NCBI RefSeq assembly: GCF_026210795.1
Contig: NC_089452.1
Span: forward strand, 124,001-188,000
DNA length: 64,000 bases
Reading direction: 5' to 3'
DNA from: Rhizophagus irregularis
Lineage: Eukaryota; Glomeromycota; Glomeromycetes; Glomerales; Glomeraceae
In this document: piece after piece, positions 59,516 through 64,000 of the stretch
How positions within the stretch are numbered: position 1 is the first letter of the stretch
Layout: each line of letters starts with the position of its first letter
The notes under the pieces: model-generated
What the model was told of the DNA's origin: nothing
What the model saw: only the letters and a program-made list of their open reading frames with translations
The model's database searches: none
Translations under genes and position numbers: made by a program

Positions 59516-60604
59516 ACTGATTTATGGAATTAAGTTTTTATATTCAAAAAACTAACTTTATTAAGAAAATGCTAATACAATTTACATGAAAATGATAGAT
59601 TCACACCGCTGATATAAATAAAATTGATTTGATTATATTATTTTTGATTTTTTTAATAATATCATTAAAATTAAAAAATTTAAATATAATTGTCATGACA
59701 AAATATTGAATAACTTAACGTGTATGTGTGCTAGACGAATAATTTATATTCATTAGAAAGAGGTAATCAAGAGCTATCCATAAACCAAATATCACATGAA
59801 TTGGATCACAAGTTGCTGAATAATTACGTTCAATATATTTATTTTTAACCTTTGACTTTGATCGTTAATATCTTCACATCTAGTAATTCGATTTGAATAA
59901 TCTTTTTTCGATCAGGTAGAGTAGATTCTGGGCTTTCATATGAATATAAATATATGTGTTTAGCATACATGTACGCCGAGATATTAACGATTTTGTTAAT
60001 TGAATAAAACTCTGACACAAAAATTTTTAAAATTATAATTCTTACCAAAAGATGATCTTTACAGGTATTATTGGGCTCTTTTTACTTTACTTAACAAGTT
60101 TTTATTTGCCATTTCTGTTTTAAATTGAATAAATTAATAAAATCAATTTTAAAAAGTAATTAACAAGTAGAATAAAATTAGTATAGTAAAAAACAAAAAA
60201 AAACATCTCAAAAACTCTAAATCATAACTCACATTTTTATTTTGTATATATTTTTACTAAAAAAAAGAAGGAAATAAGGTTAAAAATAAATTAAAAAAGA
60301 TTTTTCTTATTAATAAAAATTATTAATATTTGTTTTCTTACTTACTGATTAAAAAAAACCTGCTATATATGCCTATAAACTTTTCTAAGTCACCTAACAA
60401 AAATCTGATTGAAAAGTGATTGAAAAGTGATTGAAAAAGAAAGTAGTTGCCATTGTTATTTTTGAATAAACGTTAAAAATTTTTTTTTTATTTTTTGATA
60501 GATTTAGATCATCTGATTATGTAACACATACAATTTAAGCTTGTGAAACATAATTCTTGTTAAAATGTGCAAATCTTTATGTTTGGCTAATTTCACGAAT
60601 TGGC
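59516..60604. other. Stretch between the two repeat clusters
   Basis: No gene. 59868-60000 contains inverted ATCTTCACATCTAGTAATTC and a degenerate partner ending CGCCGAGATATTAACG, the foldback module also seen in several transposons of the window. Because the same tandem unit flanks both sides, this may be an insertion into one array. Confidence 0.45.
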
Positions 60605-61035
60605 AGATATAAGCAGTATTAAGAAAAATTCGCAAGAATTTTCCTTGATACTGCTTAATTTTTAAATTAAAGCCTTAATACTAAATTAGTTAAATTAGAA
60701 TTAAGCAGTATTAAGAAAAATTCGCAAGAATTTTTCTTGATACTGCTTAATTTTTAAATTAAAGCCTTAATACTAAATTAGTTAAATTAGAATTAAGCAG
60801 TATTAAGAAAAATTCGCAAGAATTTTCCTTGATACTGCTTAATTTTTAAATTAAAACCTTAATACTAAATTAGTTAAATTAGAATTAAGCAGTATTAAGA
60901 AAAATTCACAAGAATTTTCCTTGATACTGCTTAATTTTTAAATTAAAACCTTAATACTAAATTAGTTAAATTAGAATTAAGTAGTATTAAGAAAAATTCA
61001 TGAGAATTTTCCTTAATACTGCTTAATTTTTAAAT
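60605..61035. repeat. ~115-bp palindromic tandem repeats, second cluster
   Basis: About four units nearly identical to each other and to 59213-59515, with AAATTCGCAAGAATTTTCC at the hairpin tip. Confidence 0.87.
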
Positions 61036-61749
61036 TATAATTTATAAAAATGATTTATAATTGAGTTTTGAATTTAGTATTATCAATCACACTTTGAACT
61101 TAAAAATTAAACAGTATTAACAAAAATTCTTGTGAATTTTTTAATAATTGTGATTTTACATCAGTGAGTTTTTGGGTAGTACATATTAGCAGATACTAGT
61201 ATTGTTTGATGCTTTAAAGTGTAGAAAAACTTACTCTATCACACGTCAAATAAATAAAAATTGGCTGATTTTAGCTATATTTGTCTGATTTGTGACTTTT
61301 TACAGCCGTATTACCAATTCTTAACCACATTTCACTAGTCGAAATAAGGCAAATCGGCTAAAAATCGGATATCCTATTTTAGGTCGAATTACGGCTGAAA
61401 TATGTCCGATTTTTACAAAAAAAATATATTCCGATTGTTATCCGATTGACTGCCAATCAGATGTACTTCAGAACTTAAATCGGACATAAATCAGAACTAA
61501 ATCATACTAAATTCGGACAGTCAATCAGATGTACTTCAGAACTTAAATCGGACAAAAATCGGACTATTTTTTTCTGAATTTATTTCAATTTTTATTATCA
61601 AATTTATTAAATGTATTTATTAATTAAATGCTTAAAAACTTTATAATTATATTATTATTATTAGCATCTATCTAAATTACAAATAAATATTGCTAATTCA
61701 AAATTATAATAAAATAATAATAATAAAATAAACCATGATTCGTACTTAC

Positions 61750-62466
61750 GAATCTTGGTTTTGATTCATCCATTCGTCAGAAATCCACCCAAACCTATAA
61801 AAAAAGAAAAGAACGGTTATTAGTAACTGTTCATTAATATTAATAAAAAAATTTAACCAAGATTCGTATATACCTACGAATCTTGATCTTTTTCCGTTCT
61901 CCAGAACTTGGAAGCCCACCCGAACCTATAAAATAAAAGAAAGGAACGGTTAGTACCCGTTCCAAAATAATAAAAAATAAAAATAAAAAATAAACCAAGA
62001 TTCGTACTTACTTACGAATCTTGGTTCCTTTTCTTCCGATCTTCGGAAGTCAACCCGAAACCTAAAAAATAAAGAAAGGAACGGTTAGTAAACCGTTCCA
62101 AATAATAAAAAAAAAACAAAACCAAAACCAAGATTCGTATATACTTACAAATCTTGGTTCTTTTCCGTACTTCAGAATTCGGAAATCCACCCGATCCTAA
62201 AAAAAAGAAAAGAACGGTTATTAGTAAGTGTTCGTAATAATAATAATAAAAAAAAATTAAACCAAGATTCGTACTTACTTACGAATCTTGGTTTCACTTT
62301 TTCCAAAGATCGGAAACCCACCCGAACCTAAAAAAAGAAAAAAAATGGTTATTAGTAACCGTTCGTTAATATTACAAAAAAAAACAAAAAAAATTAAACC
62401 AAGATTCGTTTACTTACGAATCTTGGTTCTTTTCCATTCTTCGGAACTAGGAAGCCCGCCCGAAAC
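61750..62466 (-). repeat. Tandem exon/intron-like modules, array B
   Basis: Minus-strand exon-like blocks: 62466-62418 (49 nt), 62327-62283 (45), 62196-62149 (48), 62061-62016 (46), 61925-61878 (48) and 61794-61750 (45). Introns between them are 83-90 nt. Each block starts after a T-rich tract and AG and ends at GTAAGT (once GTAGGT). Most donors lie in a hairpin such as ATTCGTAAGTAAGTACGAAT, and branch points lie in hairpins such as GAACGGTTACTAACCGTTC. Blocks 2, 3 and 5 read without stops as 15-16-codon peptides of the (V/D)RV(G/D)F...PRF kind. A seventh copy near 62520 has lost its donor. Confidence 0.78.
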
Positions 62467-62744
62467 CTATAAAAAAGAAAGGAACGGTTAGTAACCGTTC
62501 CAAAATATTAAAAAAATAAAAACCAAGATTCTTAAGAATCTTGGTTCTAAATCCCCTTCCCCTTCCCCCTTTCCCCATTTTTTACCTTAAAGTCCGGTTT
62601 CGTGTTAAAGCCGGCGTCCTCTTATGCGTCCTACAAAAAAAAACAATGAAAAGAAATTCGTTTCTTAAATTAAAAAAAAAAAAATTTTAAAAAAAAATAT
62701 GTAAGTTTCGAAATGAAACTTACATTACTTCCAAGAAAAAGAGG

Positions 62745-62920
62745 CGAAAGAAAGGTGTGAGAAAAGGGGGAGAGGGGGAGAGCGGGAACGAAATGAAAGG
62801 ACGAAAGGGAAAGGAAAGGACAATAGGAGAAGGGAGGGGAAGGACGAAAGGACAGGGGAAAGTAGGGACGAAGTGAAGTGAAAGGAAGGGATGAAAGGGA
62901 AAAGTTTAAAAAAGATCCTT
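62745..62920 (+). repeat. Polypurine tract of the 1.8-kb CACTA element
   Basis: G/A-rich with GGGGGAGAGGGGGAGAG and GGACGAAAGG units, like the tract at 25985-26215. On the minus strand it lies just upstream of the first donor (62723-62718, GTAAGT in a GTAAGTTTC/GAAACTTAC hairpin). Confidence 0.75.
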
Positions 62921-63369
62921 TTTTAAACTTTGATATGCATAACGCGTGACGTTTAATTAGACTATTCGACCAATGTCTAATCGTAGATCATGGTCGAATT
63001 TTTAATTGAATATAGGCCGGCCTTTTTCGACTAGTGAAATTGGAAATCGGCTATGCCGAATGTCACCTGATATACAGATGATCGTCAATTATTAGCCGAA
63101 ATTTAGCCGAAATAAGGACGATTTGCCTTATTTCCGATTTGCCTTATTTCGACTAGTGTTTTTCAGTTTTTTCACTATACAAAAAAATTGTATATACATT
63201 ATAAAATATATATTTTTATAAAAAATTATATTGTAATATTGAATTAAAATTTAAAAAATATTTTATTAAGCAATATTAAATAAAAAACTAATCTTAAATA
63301 ATTAAATTTTAAACAAAATACATTAAGAATATAAATTTACTTGTAATTTAATGCAATACGCACAATTAT

Positions 63370-64000
63370 AAAAAATTAATAACTCCACAAATATTAACTG
63401 TGCCTTCATTAAAATAAATATTCAAGTAGATTCTAAGCTGCTGAACAATTTTTAATTAATAAAAGAAGTCGATTTACTTTGGCTTAAGTGCTTAAAATAC
63501 GCTCTGAAGTAACAAAATGGAAAAAATAAAATTCGTAAATGAGTACTGTTGTGAAAATTGTGAATAACTCATCAAGTATTAACTGTACCTTCGTAAAAAT
63601 TAATATCCAAGTAGATTTTGACATGCTAAACAACTTTCAGTTAATAAAAGAAGTCGATTTACTTTGACTAAAGTGCTCAAAATACGCTCTGAAGTGACAA
63701 AACGGAAAAAAAAAAATTCGTAAATGAGTACCATTGTGAAAATCGTGGATAACTCATCAAGTATTAACTGTACCTTCGTGAAAATTAATATTCAAGTAGA
63801 TTTTGACATGCTAAACAACTTTCAATTAATAAATGAAGTCTATTTACTTTGACTAAAGTGCTCAAAATACGCTCTAAAGTGACAAAACGGAAAAAAAATA
63901 AAATTCATAAATGAGTACCATTGTGAAAATCGTGAATAACTCATCAAATATTAACTGTACCTTCGTGAAAATTAATATTCAAGTAGAATTTGACATGCTA
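63370..64000. repeat. 185-bp satellite running off the window
   Basis: TAACTCATCAAGTATTAACT recurs at about 63566, 63751 and 63936, a period of 185 bp, with an older first unit from about 63370. Each unit also carries GTCGATTTACTTTG and AAAATACGCTCTGAAGTGAC. Non-coding. Copy number is unknown because the array continues. Confidence 0.9.

Larger units (their letters stand above)
61333..63158. mobile_element. 1.8-kb CACTA element carrying splice-like modules
   Basis: The left end begins CACTAGTCGAAATAAGGCAA and the right end is its exact inverse. TTT flanks both sides (61330-61332 and 63159-63161). Subterminal AAATCGG motifs repeat. No transposase is encoded. The interior, read on the minus strand, is a purine-rich leader, a 45-nt exon-like block (62630-62586) and the module array. 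Confidence 0.87.

Noticed and set aside
63370..64000. Centromeric or telomeric satellite
   Set aside because: No telomere-type short repeats, and a few 185-bp copies are not enough to assign a centromere.

Overview
The window reads as nuclear DNA of a very AT-rich fungus, most likely a Rhizophagus-like arbuscular mycorrhizal fungus. This is inferred from three things: short spliceosomal introns with GTAAGT donors, TACTAAC branch points and TAG acceptors; a Crinkler (CRN) protein with a ubiquitin-like header; and long lineage-type RING/zinc proteins inside transposons. No ordinary housekeeping gene was recognised. Almost everything is mobile DNA, much of it nested.

1-18.2 kb is a giant imperfect palindrome. 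Each arm carries the same three-exon Crinkler gene (Ubl header, P-loop NTPase, nuclease-like C-terminus). The left copy (1457-4178) is intact. The right copy (13173-16284) is broken by a 295-bp element with an 8-bp target duplication, has a changed P-loop glycine, and has a 30-bp C-terminal repeat expansion. The right arm also carries a LINE fragment (10013-12525) and a 402-bp MITE. The left arm carries a Harbinger-like MITE. Each insertion has an empty site in the opposite arm. The right arm has lost many CpG sites that the left keeps.

18.2-34 kb holds a decayed LINE 3' end, then a 5'-truncated LINE (20346-34011) bounded by a 16-bp duplication. A 10.4-kb CACTA transposon (23283-33676, TSD TTA) sits inside that LINE. 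It encodes a Tnp2 transposase, a small Myb/SANT-like protein and a divergently transcribed, degraded accessory gene.

34-50.6 kb contains foldback elements, a TIR element with an intact 1054-residue zinc/RING protein (36519-39683) lying inside hAT-like ends, a 79-bp palindromic satellite, a broken hAT transposase (43345-47878) split by a 2.17-kb TA-flanked element, a second TA-flanked MITE, and more palindromic satellite.

50.8-58 kb is a decayed Ty3/Gypsy retrotransposon on the minus strand. Its pol carries a thymidylate-kinase-like P-loop domain between RNase H and integrase, which I do not know from any described Gypsy element. Only the 3' LTR is visible. 58-64 kb is non-coding: palindromic tandem repeats, a 1.8-kb CACTA element and a 185-bp satellite running off the window.

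The most unusual structure is a tandem array of exon/intron-like modules (30-49-nt exons, 80-90-nt introns) whose branch points, and in one array also the donors, lie in perfect hairpins. It occurs twice, inside two unrelated transposons (46043-46618 and 61750-62466, minus strand).
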